From contig CM050449.1 in NCBI GenBank assembly GCA_027563935.2, positions 88,326,371 through 88,390,370 on the forward strand: a DNA stretch of 64,000 nt. Reading direction: 5' to 3'. A program made the translations under genes and the position numbers. Below are positions 11,425 through 22,580 of this stretch, piece after piece. How positions within the stretch are numbered: the stretch's first letter is position 1; each line of letters starts with the position of its first letter. Below the pieces are notes generated by a model, which worked only from the letters and a program-made list of their open reading frames with translations, was not told the origin of the DNA and searched no databases. The stretch is from Costus lasius. Its lineage: Eukaryota > Streptophyta > Magnoliopsida > Zingiberales > Costaceae.

Positions 11425-12046
11425 ATAATTTTCTCCCATTTTCTCTTGGTTTATGAGACCACATAATTGTTTTAGACTGAAAAACACTTGTAGAATTCTC
11501 ATTCCGTCATTTTAAATTTCCTTTTATGTGCTTCAAGAGAGCCTATTAATTCTATTGGTGATAGTGTCTCTATGTCCTTGGTTTCTTCAATTATAGATAT
11601 TATGGTGTCATATTTTTCCTGACTATTTCCTTTATTCTAGAATAATATACTTTAGCGGTTTATGATCATTCATTCTAAAATTTTCAAAATCTCTTCAAAG
11701 TGTTTGCAATTTGATAGTACGTACCTTTTTTGTTCTTTGAAACTCCTCTTGTAATGTCTCTCATGCTTGTTTTGCAGTAGTGGCCCTCATAATTCTTGAA
11801 AAAAATTCATCTGTCATCGCTTGTTGGAGAGCAAATAAAGCTTGATAATCCTTGCTTATACTCCTCTAATGGTTTCTTTTGATTAGCTAGAAGAGTGGAA
11901 GTATCTTCTGGGACATTGAATCGCTCCTTAGTGACCTTCCATAGATTTTGAGAGCAAAAATAGGTCCGCATTTTTATGGACCAATAATTGTAGTTTTGAC
12001 CATAGAAAACTGGAAGAAGAATTGAAGATTGATTAGGCTCAGCCAT
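11425..12046 (-). pseudogene. Copia gag N-terminal fragment
   Basis: It starts at the ATG at 12,046-12,044, about 40 bp inside the 5' LTR, with MAEPNQSSILLPVFYGQNYN and WSIKMRTYF, the typical start of plant Copia gag (the UBN2/DUF4219 type). Stops appear after about 79 codons. The rest of gag was split by the hAT insertion and resumes with a zinc-knuckle remnant near 6930. Confidence 0.75.
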
Positions 12047-12085
12047 GGAAATGGAACTAAAAATATCGAATTTTGCACTAAGAAT

Positions 12086-12390
12086 TGATGGTTATTGTTG
12101 TATGAAATACGATAAGAGTTCTCAAGAGACTGTGAGAGGAGATGGTAGAGAGTTGTAATAGAGAGCTAGTGTGTAGTAGGAAGTGGGATGTCTATTGACT
12201 TTTGTCCATGAGGGTCTTTGGGTATTTATAGATGAGAGCTACCTCATCTAGTACCTAAGAGTAGTCGCTAGAATTTTCTTTTTCTAGAACTCCCAAGATA
12301 TATATTGGAAATATCAAGATACATAGTACAATACTCTAGAAATATTAGAGTGTTTTAGAATATTCTAGAAATGTGCATCACCTTCTAACA
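12086..12390 (-). repeat. 5' LTR of the decayed Copia
   Basis: It starts TGTTAGAAGGTGATGCAC and ends CCATCA on the minus strand, and its inner half matches the 3' LTR pieces at 34-113 and 1858-1960. I find no standard TGGTATCAGA primer-binding site directly after it. Confidence 0.7.
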
Positions 12391-12395
12391 CCAGT

Positions 12396-14038
12396 ATCTA
12401 TCACATCCAAAATCATATCCATGTAAAGCCTAAAATAGAGAAGAAGATGAATAACTAAAGAAATAGTAATATTCAAATTTAGTTGTTTTATACTTTGCTT
12501 TTAATAGTTATGGTACTTCATTAGGATTTCAACTAGGGTCTAGATTAGCATTCTATTGTAAGAGACATTATTATGGGTTCCTAGAAATGCTTATACTATA
12601 GGAACCAAATGTTGCTTATTTATAAGCTATTGAGTCCTTTATTGGGTGCATGGTAACAATGCGAATGAAACTTATGAATGGGTGAGGAGATGAATGAGTT
12701 GGAGAGATGAGCGTGAAAGGGATGAACAAAACTTACCTCTTCGACAAATAATGTTGACGAATTCATGTGAGCCGATTAGAGTTGAAATATTAGGGGGAGG
12801 ATTGAGATTGGATATATAATGATAATAGGTAGTCTAGTAGGTGGGTGTGTTATGTACTGAATGATGCTTGTCTAGGGAGTCTTGATAGATGATTACATCA
12901 TGCAAATTGGCGAATTGTGCAAGTGTGTCATTTTGGTGAATGAAGCTTGTACAATAACTCTTGATGAATTTGTTTGAATAGGATGATGAAAGCACACAAA
13001 CGTTGTGTGAGCGATACCCTAGGAACACAAACATTCAACTTGATTTGCACAATTTATTTGTGTTTTGTTGACTTAAAAAATAAATCATTAACCATCACTT
13101 AAATCACAATGAATGGAGATATATTTACATGGATTGTCCAACATTGAAGCTTCAATCCTTTTTGGATTATGTTGGTCATTAATAATTTCACTTTTGTAGA
13201 GGAAGCATATTAAGAATCATCGTACTAGGATCTTTAGGCCATAATCATAAGGAACAGCTGCTTCAATTTGCCAATCTTATTCCAAAGCTGCACAAAGCAT
13301 AGATTCAAAAGTCAGTTTATATTGGGAGTTAGTTTGAACCTATTGATCATGTATAAAACTGACCAATATAATGTGTCGGTATGAATTAGTACATATAGGC
13401 TTTCATCTATTTGATAGTGGACAAATATATTATTTAGACCGAATTTAAAACCATGGTTCGATTAAGGCAAGTGGATGCATTTAGGGCAACAACTAACTAT
13501 CTTTTGCTCCAACTCAATGGTGTTTGTCAAGGACAGGGATCCAGAGTAATTTTGGTGGTAAGCTCAATGATGGTAACTTCATGGATAGGGACAAGTGACC
13601 CAGAATTGAGAACCATGGGACCTCCCATTACAGTTCTTTCACTTGATGTCCTTCGAATCCAAGTTTCTGGTAGTGTTTGTCAAGTACATGGATCAGCAAG
13701 AGACGTTTGTTAATGTCTTTCTAGTTCTATATGGAAAATAAATTACTACCAAAATTATCCTTGTTTGCTTGGTTCTGGTTGGGTAACAAACTCATTTTTT
13801 TACCTTCAAATGCGGGCTATATGGCTCAGCCAAATTTTAGTTAAAATTCTAAAATCTAAATGCTATCTTTTGTTGTCATATTTATTTATTTATTTTAGGA
13901 GTGTTAACATGTACTTGTAACTCAGTGATTCAGTAGATTAGGATTACATTCTTAAATTTGCATGTTTACAATGAAGTTTTACTTTCCAGTAATACGATAA
14001 ATGAATGTTATACATAAACATTATCAATTATTATGCAG
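12396..14038 (+). other. Probable trehalase intron sequence, no gene seen
   Basis: This stretch joins the transposon nest to the first visible trehalase exon and ends in a good acceptor (TTATGCAG). I see no coding exon. An open frame at 13,453-13,713 (86 codons) resembles no family I know. The part at about 13,298-13,455 ends TTTAAAACCATG like the hAT MITEs, but no target duplication is visible. Confidence 0.55.
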
Positions 14039-17000
14039 GGGCTTACTAGCAAGCAAAATGTATGAAACTGCAAAGGAAATAGTGCGTAATCTTCTTTCAC
14101 TTATTGATACATATGGATTTGTTTTGAATGGTGCAAGAACATACTATACTAATCGCAGGTGAGGGTTGCCAACTCATTTTTCTTTGTTTGAAACAAACTT
14201 TCTCTATTAATTGTTGTAATTTCTACCTAATTTTATTTTTGGATCTTTAAAATTTATTTTAAATGAAGACTCAAGCAGTTGGAAACTATGCTTAGTTCAG
14301 TTTTGCAGTCAGATTTGCTAGTCTGTGGGGCAACTATGCACAGTTTTGGTTGTTTGCTGATTTCCCTTAATATGTTCCGTTCATTTATTTTTTAACTTAA
14401 TTTTCTTAATCTAAGGTTTGAGTCTACTCTGAAAAGTTACAGCATGATGACTGAATACATTCTTTCGTCCAAGTTTCTCAACTATTAGTAATTTTCCTTT
14501 CAATTTATTGTTCTTCTATTGTTTATTTGCTTGATATGCTACATGTTTTAATTAAAATAGTCTAATGGATATTTAGGATTCAAGGTTTAAGAAATTGGTT
14601 TGGACTGGTGCACCAATCTATAGTTGAACTTGTATATACCAATCGGTATAGGTCTGAACCAATGCATGGCACCAACTAGTACTGTCTATTATAGATATTA
14701 TATCTATTGGTACCAACCATATATGGACTAGTACAAAACTAGTTGTACCAACAAGTATGAACTGGTTTTTAGTTCTATGATTATATCCAAATAATGCTTA
14801 GACATTCTTTTATAGGATTAAATTATCAGTTAATTTCATATTAGTTGCATAATGTTTTCTCTATGAGGAAATCTTCAATAACAAAATCAATCACAAATTC
14901 TGTTTACATAATGATCTTAACATATATAATTACAATAGAGAATGACAAATAGAAATGCTTGTTCAAGCAATAAAAGGAAAACTTGATGTAAAATTCAGAT
15001 GCTTGTTTCTCCTGTAACTTTGTGGAATTGAATGTTTTTAAAGCATGTAACTGTCAAAGGTTTTGTGAATAATGACAGCTATTTAGTTGGCTTGTTCGAA
15101 TTCCAACTTAGCTTGAATCTTCAAACATAAGAAATCTTACAGGATATAACTTATGCAAAATATTCAACCAATGGAATGGATGTCTTATGTTTACTTGAGC
15201 TGCAATAGACAACAGCTTCATAAGTTGTGTTCATGCTCGTAATAACCAATTTTATCATCAGGACATCTTTGTGGTAGTGATAAATTATGCCCATAACGCT
15301 CACAAAAGTTTTCTTCCCCTTGTATAATATTGATGTTGGATTAGGCTATATATACTCATATAAAGAGTAAGTAGAACAAGGACTAATTGCACAATGTCTG
15401 CTAAGAGTTTCAAACAATTTTTGTTGTGGCTTGACATGTAAAATTTCAATATCCTGGAGATTCTAAGTCTTGTCTTCCATAATTATGTTCTATAAAATGG
15501 TGATGAGCATTAGCGTACATTATGTTTTGGTATTTTAGAAGGAAATACTGAATGTTTGTATATCCTTAATATGAACTTTGCGGCTATGGAATTTTCTGCA
15601 GTCAACCTCCATTATTGAGCGCTATGGTCCTGGAAATATATGAGAAAACTGGAGATTTGGAATTTGTGAAGCAATCTCTCCCTTTGTTACTTAAAGAACA
15701 TAAGTTCTGGAATTCAGGTTCATCTCACTTGTAGTAGTCCACCAATTATTTTCCTTGCTACGTTAATTATTCTCCCTAAGTGATTCCATTAAATGCATAT
15801 ATTGTTCTTCGAAAACTCGATACAGATATTCATAGGGTGACTATTCAAGATTCTCATGGACAAAAGCATTCTGTCTACCGTTACAACGCTATGTGGAACA
15901 AACCTAGGCCAGAATCTGGGACTATTGTATGTTTGAACTTTGAAGTTTGAAGTTCATTTTTTTTACGATCTTTTTTAAAGTACTAAACTTGTTACTGTCT
16001 TGTAGGATCAAGAGTCAGCTTCCAACCTTTCAACTGCTGCTCAGAAGAAAGCGTTGTACCACCAGATTGCTTCAACTGCTGAATCCGGATGGGACTTCAG
16101 CTCAAGATGGATGAGGTAATGTAATTCCTATTATACTTCTGTAGCATCCTGAATGTTCAGCTCAAGATGTAAAATGCATGCACATTTGAAGCATATAGAT
16201 TCTAGTTTGTTGTTGCATTGCACTAGATAATAGATGTTTGTTATGTATTCTCTTTTGTTCTACATACATATAGAATGTTGCATTCATTGAAAATGATTTC
16301 TTGTTTTGTGGCTTGAGTTTACTGACTAGTGCAAATCATACCACATCATGCCAACCAGCAGAGGACAAGCATGCACTGAATGTTTTGGTTCTCTATTGTA
16401 GCATTCAACAGCCATGTGCGGCAGGCAAGCCATGTGATTTAGTGATCACGATGGCATGATCTATCACAATTTAATACTTTTCTACTGTTGGTTCATCAGG
16501 ATCAGACTTGCCTTCCAATATTTGAGCCAATATCTGTAAATGTCTTACAAGAAAAGCACCTTTTTCTATATAAATATACATTCTCATACCCACCCAATTA
16601 TCCTGGAGCACTCGATGCTCACTTTTAAACTAGATGTACATAATCTGTGTCCTGTTTTTATCAAGATATCCCTGTGAACTTGAGCTGCGTATATGATGCT
16701 TCAGTAGCCATGTCTTTGCTTAGACTTCATGTATCTTTTTTATTTGCTGCAGTAATTCGTCTGACTTCACAACATTGGCAACAACGTCAATCATACCTGT
16801 CGATCTAAATGTTTTCATATATAAGGTATCATATGCAATACCTGGGTTGTCAAACACGCTCCTTTTCTTGAGTTGTTACATCCTATTGATCATGATGGTG
16901 GGTGAAGAAATCTTAGAATTTTCTTGGACACTTGATGATTGCAACAATATGTAACACCATCATATCCTCTTGTTTAGTTCAGATTATATTTATATGTTCC

Positions 17001-17665
17001 TCTTTATTCATTTCCCATACCATATGTAAGCAAATATAGATATTACAATGATAGAGGGGTGTATCTTAACATGATTGGTTTCAAACAAGATCCAATTAGG
17101 CGAATTCATGCATTTCTTAATACTATAATACTGGTGTGCTTTTGATATTTATGTGGCATACATAACTTACAACATCAAATAGTTTAAGGAACCATGGGTA
17201 TATGTAGGGATTAACACTGTAATTTAACCTAATTATATATCTCGTGAGAGATCAGCCTGCAATTAATAATGGCTGACCTCAAATTTTTAACATTTTACTG
17301 AGACTAAACAAATTTATGCAAGTGTGAGAACTGACTGGTAGTTGTTTAATAAACATTTTCTCAGAGGTTCGTGTGTAGTTTAATTTGGATGCAAGGTGTG
17401 GATGGCAGGAAGAATGAGGGGAATGAGAAGAAAACAAATAATATGAAACTAAGGGCCTCGGGAATAAATGAAAACAAAAAATTAAACACTACTTGATATA
17501 ATTATGAAATAAATGAATGCATCAATTAATTACTATAACTAAAAAGAAGTCTATCATGTGATGTTTTCAAGTCAAGGTATATAGGCATAATTTCATGAAC
17601 TCAAGCAAGGTTTAAGAAATAGGTCTACACTAGGTGGTACAACTGGTTTCTTGCCATGTTATATA

Positions 17666-17738
<73 letters not shown>

Positions 17739-18061
17739 GGTGAGCCGTCGGACCGGTATGGTACTAGTTGTACTGAACGGTAGCAGGCGGCAGTGTGTCA
17801 CGAACGCAATCCTTTGAACCCTGACAAATAGGCGAGCGCGGCCTACAACGGCTGCAGCAGGTGAGCTTTGGAAGCTTCAATCGAAACTTCTGGCGGCGCT
17901 CAAAGCTTCGATTGAAGCTTCCAGCCGCCGCCTATCCTCTCTCTTGCCACTGCCGCGGCCACCCGCTGCCATACCGTGCTCCGATGCCCGTGCTAGAACC
18001 AATCGCTCGTCGGACCGGTAAGTCTATACCGTCTGGTACGGATCGGTTTTAAAAACGCTGA

Positions 18062-18097
<36 letters not shown>

Positions 18098-21000
18098 TAT
18101 GTATATATTTAAATAGACTAACCAATACTTTCAGTTCCGTGCTTGGGTACAAATCATTACTAACTAGCATGTACTTGTTGGATTAGTACATCAAGCTGGA
18201 TTAGTATTTAAAACCTAATACTCAAGCAGCTTAGAAGGTTAATTGTTGTGTCCGTTGTTGGTAACCATTCTTTTGGATTGAAGTTGTTGGGCACTCCAAT
18301 ACCACTTGGGATCTCGAAGGTTGATCTTCTAGTTTAGAGATATGTAGAGGAAGAATTCTTGAAAAAAACCTCAAAATCCAGAGGAAGAGAAAAAGGACAA
18401 ATAAAGGGAAGAAGAATGAATTGAAGAGCAACTGAAGTCGTAGCAAATCTGTTCTTGCATGTTCATCTCTAACCAAGGGCTAAGACAAATAATTGTGAAG
18501 GGCTGGTAATCAGCTTTTCCCCATTATATCACTGACGTTGTGTACCCTGGCGAGGAAAGAAAATTGAAAGGAAGCATGTATAATGATATAACAATATTAA
18601 ATATTTTCTTAGTTATATTTTATTTGAAGGAAAGAGAAGAGAAAGGATTAACTTCTTTAATTTTGATGAGATACTAACACCCCTCTTTACTCAAATAGAA
18701 TATGTAGAGGAAGAGGAATACAACATCACACATAACCCTGATACAGAAATATAGTCAATCTAATACAGTTATTTACATCATATCTAGTGGTTGGCGTGGG
18801 CAGCACGGCTGTGGCAAGCAGAATGTGGATTCAGTTTTCTGCTTTGCATGAGTGGTCCAATGCGAAGAATCTCTAGTTAATTGGTAGAATTAAAGAATGT
18901 CTATATCGGAGATAGGCTCTTTCAGTAGATACGGGGTTTACAAAAAATCCGTGGACATTATTGTTATTTTATATCACAGCATATTATGAGCAACAACACT
19001 TATGTTGAGCTGTATATGTAGATTTGAGTATATATTTTCTCTTCATGAACACCTGAAGTAACAATTTAATTTGTTATAATAGATGCAATGTGATATAGCC
19101 TTCTTTGCAAAGCTTGCTGGAGACAGTTCGACTTCAGATCGTTTCTTGGAAGCTTCAAAAGCACGCTTAGCAACAATAAGATCCATATTCTGGAATTCAG
19201 AGATGAATCAATGGCTAGATTACTGGCTTAATGCAAAGAGCAAGTCTGAGGTGCTCCAATATATTTTTTTGCACATTTTACTTAGAGTAACAATATGTTA
19301 CTTCTATATCTTCGTTCATGGCATTCTTTTATTTTGTTTTTTGTTCTTCCAGAACTTCTACCAATGGGAAGCAAAGAATCAAAACCGCAATATTTTTGCA
19401 TCTAATTTCATACCTATGTGGGCTAGAGTATATGGTTCTGGTATGGCGTCCTCTCTTTGAGACATCATAAGTATTTTTCAGGAACATACTTACTGTTGTA
19501 CTGTTCTAATATGGAGTAAAATAATTTGGCGTTTGAATTTTGATATATAGAAGCATGCGGTTTGAAAATAATGCATTTCTACTTTTTGCCTTAAAAAATT
19601 CAATGACATCTTAAATCTTCTAGTTGAAACATAAGGTGCATTAGATTAGTCAAATTGATGATTTAATAATGAGTTAGTTGACCAATTTTGCTGTTCGGTT
19701 GTACCATTCTTCTTTCTACTATTTGATTCAATGGCATTAACGTATTTGGAAATAGCCAAAGTGAAAGTTTTGCTTTCAACTTGAACATTTTCAATGTACA
19801 TCTTCGAATGGTATTTTCCCAGCATGCCTTTGACTTGCTGATGAGTTGGACATAAGCTATATATAACTTGGTGTAGGCATGCTTCGGCTTCATTTTCCAA
19901 TGCTAGGAGTCCTTGCTTCTTTTTGTTCTCTTTGGTTCTTCAAAATAACAAATGAAATTCTTAGGTATAGACTTTTAAGCATACAAAAGAAAATAGAAGG
20001 GAAAAGGAAGGGAAAAAGTATAAAATTTATGTTTCGGTAACAAAACTAAAATTTAATAAGTTTGAGTTGGATATATAGGTTATCAATATGTCTCTCAATT
20101 TATTTGTTTTAATTATATTTTCTAAAAAAGAAATTATTATTTTTTTTAAAAAAAAATTTCATTCCTTCCCTTCCTATTTTCTCTCCTGTGGTCAGTCTAA
20201 ATCGGAGTTCAATACGCATGCTAATGGTGCTGTCATCACTTTAGGCATTCTCAAAACTGATTATAGAGCTAGGGACTAGGGTGGGAAAAATATTTAATCA
20301 TATTAAATGATCTCGTGAATGCTTCAACCTATTTGCTGAATAACAATGAACATTATATGCACTTTTTTTTAGAAAAATCCAATTTCAATATATGGTACTA
20401 TTTCAAAATTTTGTTTAATATTTTGACTGAAATATTTTCTTTAAATTGTTTACTAAAAAAACAGGATTTAGCTTTACATTTGTATGTGTGTGCAGATGGA
20501 AAAATGGTGGAGGAAGTTACTAAAAGCTTGAAAAAGTCAGGGCTAGTTCAGTCTGCTGGAATAGCTACTTCATTGACAAATACTGGGCAACAATGGTTTG
20601 TTATTTTTGCATGTCTCAAAGAACTGGAGACCATGAATTGTGAATTCCTTTTTTTTGAGTGAAAATAAAATTACCGGCATTTTTTTTATGAGAAGGGATT
20701 TCCCAAATGGCTGGGCCCCGTTGCAACATATGATTGTTGAGGGATTGGCTAATTCTGGTTCGAAAGAGGCGAGGTCTTTGGCTGAAGATATCGTTGTAAG
20801 GTGGATCAGAACAAACTATGCTGGTTTCAAGAAAAGTGGAGTAATGCATGAAAAGTATGATGTTCAAGCTTGTGGAGAAACTGGCGGGGGTGGTGAATAC
20901 AATCCTCAGGTAGTGAATATAGTCATTTAACTGACTGCCAAAAATATTTCTACTCTATTTCAAGCTTCTCAACAATGTATTTTGGTTTAATTTGTCCTGT

Positions 21001-21635
21001 CAATTTTGACATCGGTGTTCATTTCATCGCGCTGTTTTGTCTTCAAGTTAAGAGGAGCAGATTGGTAACTTAGCATACTTCTACTGTTTTAGTTTATAGA
21101 AACTCATTCAAAACATTATGCATAAAAACGCTCAATCAAAAACCACGTGGTTGATAGATGAGTGTTTACCAATTAATCTAAACTGCCATTTATGATACTG
21201 GTTCATGTACCTGGCCATTTTCTTTTGATGTTTACCGAATATAACTACATCTGGAAATTTGGTATAAAGCATTGACTGCAATGTGGTGTTTCTTTTTAAA
21301 TGCCAACCAGAGTAAAAGTATTTTTACGTTGGACAAAGCCTCATAGGGTCATTGTTACTAGTTCATCTCTGTGCTCTTAGCTTTGGGGTTATTTTTTGTG
21401 GAAATTCTTTGGCATTTACTTAAACATATACATTGCTTTATTCTTAAATTTTCTTTTATATTCTCTTAACGATGTTTTTTTTTTATCATGTTTGAATTTA
21501 ACTTTTTCTTCAATGACCGATGCATTATTTATTCTGTAACTGCAGACTGGTTTTGGTTGGTCCAATGGTGTAGTGCTAGCGTTTCTGGAAGAGTTTGGTT
21601 GGCCCAGCCAGCTGGAAATAAGCTGCAGCTCATAA
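14039..21635 (+). CDS. TRE1: Trehalase (GH37), ten 3' exons; N-terminal exons outside window
   Basis: The enzyme hydrolyses trehalose to two glucose molecules; plant members are usually anchored at the plasma membrane facing outward. The exons are 14039-14158, 15602-15717, 15826-15926, 16006-16115, 16753-16825, 19083-19250, 19353-19440, 20496-20595, 20696-20909 and 21546-21635, all in phase with GT/AG borders and no stops (about 392 codons). The catalytic acid is the Asp in ESGWDFSSRW (16,093-16,095) and the base is the Glu in GGGGEY (20,895-20,897). PROSITE trehalase signature 2, QWDFPNGWAP, spans the 20595/20696 splice. The first exon begins with the last base of the Arg that follows the signature-1 region, so about 180 N-terminal residues lie upstream. 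The C-terminus ends EEFGWPSQLEISCSS. The exons look functional. The missing start leaves open whether the gene is intact. Confidence 0.93.
14581..14779. mobile_element. Old hAT-like MITE remnant in trehalase intron
   Basis: It begins CAAGGTTTAAG and ends near TTTTTAGTTCTATG, with GGACTGGTGCACC-like words inside, as in the verified MITEs at 33.8-46.3 kb. I find no matching 8-bp flanks, so the limits are approximate. Confidence 0.45.
17606..18060. mobile_element. hAT-like MITE remnant with AT expansion
   Basis: The left end is CAAGGTTTAAG and the right end TTTTAAAAACGCTG, close to the AAACACTG end of the verified MITE at 46,152-46,315. The interior repeats the CCGGACCGGTATGG-type words and the GAAGCTTC palindromes of the hAT element at 7-11 kb. 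The flanks do not match, perhaps because the neighbouring AT tracts have expanded. Confidence 0.55.
17671..17734. repeat. (AT)n microsatellite
   Basis: Thirty-two uninterrupted AT units. A second tract of about 15 units lies at 18,065-18,094. Confidence 0.95.
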
Positions 21636-21685
21636 GCAAAAGAAATGTCCAATTATTTATTGGCACAACATATGTACTATTTTGT

Positions 21686-21691
21686 AATAAA
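21686..21691 (+). promoter_or_regulatory. Candidate polyadenylation signal of trehalase
   Basis: AATAAA lies 51 bases after the stop codon in T-rich sequence, a suitable position for plant 3' end formation. Confidence 0.5.
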
Positions 21692-21699
21692 TGAACGCA

Positions 21700-22573
21700 A
21701 TATGGCAAAACGATCCTACGTGCTAATTAGCATACTAGCCATTTATTCTTTCAATATTATATATTTTCTTATTTGTTGTGTCCGAAAACATATTCTCTAG
21801 TTTGTTCAAGCTTAAATATATAATGCCGACACTGCCTCGAAAACTTGGGTAGAGGCACATCAGAGTCATTTATGTGAATCTTAAATAAAGGCTTAGATTA
21901 GCTTTGCTTTAAGATTCATATATCCTAGATGATAGATGACTATAATGTGACATGGCTACTTTAGATTTTTTTTTTCTCAAAAAGGCTAAATTACTTAAAT
22001 AGATTGACATGGCAATTAGCTAACTTGGTTTGTGAGGTTTAACCACTTGAAAGAGCGAATCACAGAGAATTTGGATGGATTTGCAGTGAATTTGCCAATG
22101 ACAGATTTCAAATCCTCAATTCGATTTGATTCACTAAAGGTGGAATTTAGCGAGTTAGATTCGGTGAATTGGTATATTTTCTATTAAGCTATATAAATTT
22201 ATTAAATATTTAAAAAATTATACAACAATAATTTGATCATATGGATTTATAAAAATAGTTAATTTTTATTAGAAATTATAAAGCATCATTTTTCAACCTT
22301 ATTAAACTTAACAACATAAATAATTATAATTAATTAACAAAAGGCAAATCATTAATATAAAGATAACTAAAATTCCACATGAGGCACTGAAGTGTGTTAG
22401 GGTGGTGTATATATCAACATATTTTTGATACATTAGCATTGCACATCAAATTGGATTTAGCGGATTTCAAGTTGTCATCTGTATTTGTATTCATTAAAGG
22501 CAAGTTTAGATAAATAAATTTAAATTCATCTATTTGAGGGTAGATATGGATTAGCTTAGAGTGAATGAGAGCA
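21700..22573. other. Intergenic sequence, no gene seen
   Basis: AT-rich sequence downstream of trehalase. I see no coding, RNA or clearly bounded repeat feature. Confidence 0.6.
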
Positions 22574-22580
22574 AATGTAG

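Larger units (their letters stand above)
34..12390 (-). mobile_element. Decayed Ty1/copia retrotransposon carrying nested insertions
   Basis: Read on the minus strand, the parts appear in Copia order: a 5' LTR (12,390-12,086), gag (12,046-11,425), a zinc-knuckle half, GAG-pre-integrase and integrase (6935-5779), reverse transcriptase (2640-2010) and a 3' LTR in two pieces (1990-1858 and 113-34). The outer flanks are ACAGT (29-33) and CCAGT (12,391-12,395), a 4/5 match that I read as an aged 5-bp target duplication. Three later insertions interrupt it (114-1857, 2928-5550, 7084-11,416). Frameshifts and stops are spread through the coding parts and the RNase H region is not found. The element is therefore dead. 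The element boundaries are inferred from the LTR pieces. Confidence 0.8.
16826..19082 (+). other. Large trehalase intron with repeats
   Basis: The 2.26-kb intron between the exons ending FIYK and starting MQCDIAF holds a hAT-like remnant (about 17,606-18,060), two (AT)n tracts and nothing recognisably coding. The open frame at 18,231-18,476 (minus) is a hydrophobic low-complexity read-through. Confidence 0.7.

Noticed and set aside
12834..13034. Minus-strand frame starting MFVFLGYRSHN, reminiscent of the Copia VFLGY motif
   Set aside because: The rest of the frame has no Copia similarity, and it lies outside the LTR-bounded element.
13290..13340. Possible decayed trehalase signature-1 exon (AGATTCA...GTTTATATTGGGA)
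   Set aside because: The resemblance covers few bases, needs several gaps, has no splice donor, and overlaps a sequence that looks more like a hAT MITE remnant (13,298-13,455).
13453..13713. 86-codon plus-strand frame upstream of the trehalase exons
   Set aside because: It has no similarity to trehalase or any family I know, begins at a MITE-like ACCATG end, and has no supporting splice sites.
18231..18476. 81-codon minus-strand frame in a trehalase intron
   Set aside because: It is a hydrophobic low-complexity translation of an A/G-rich stretch, with no homologue known to me.
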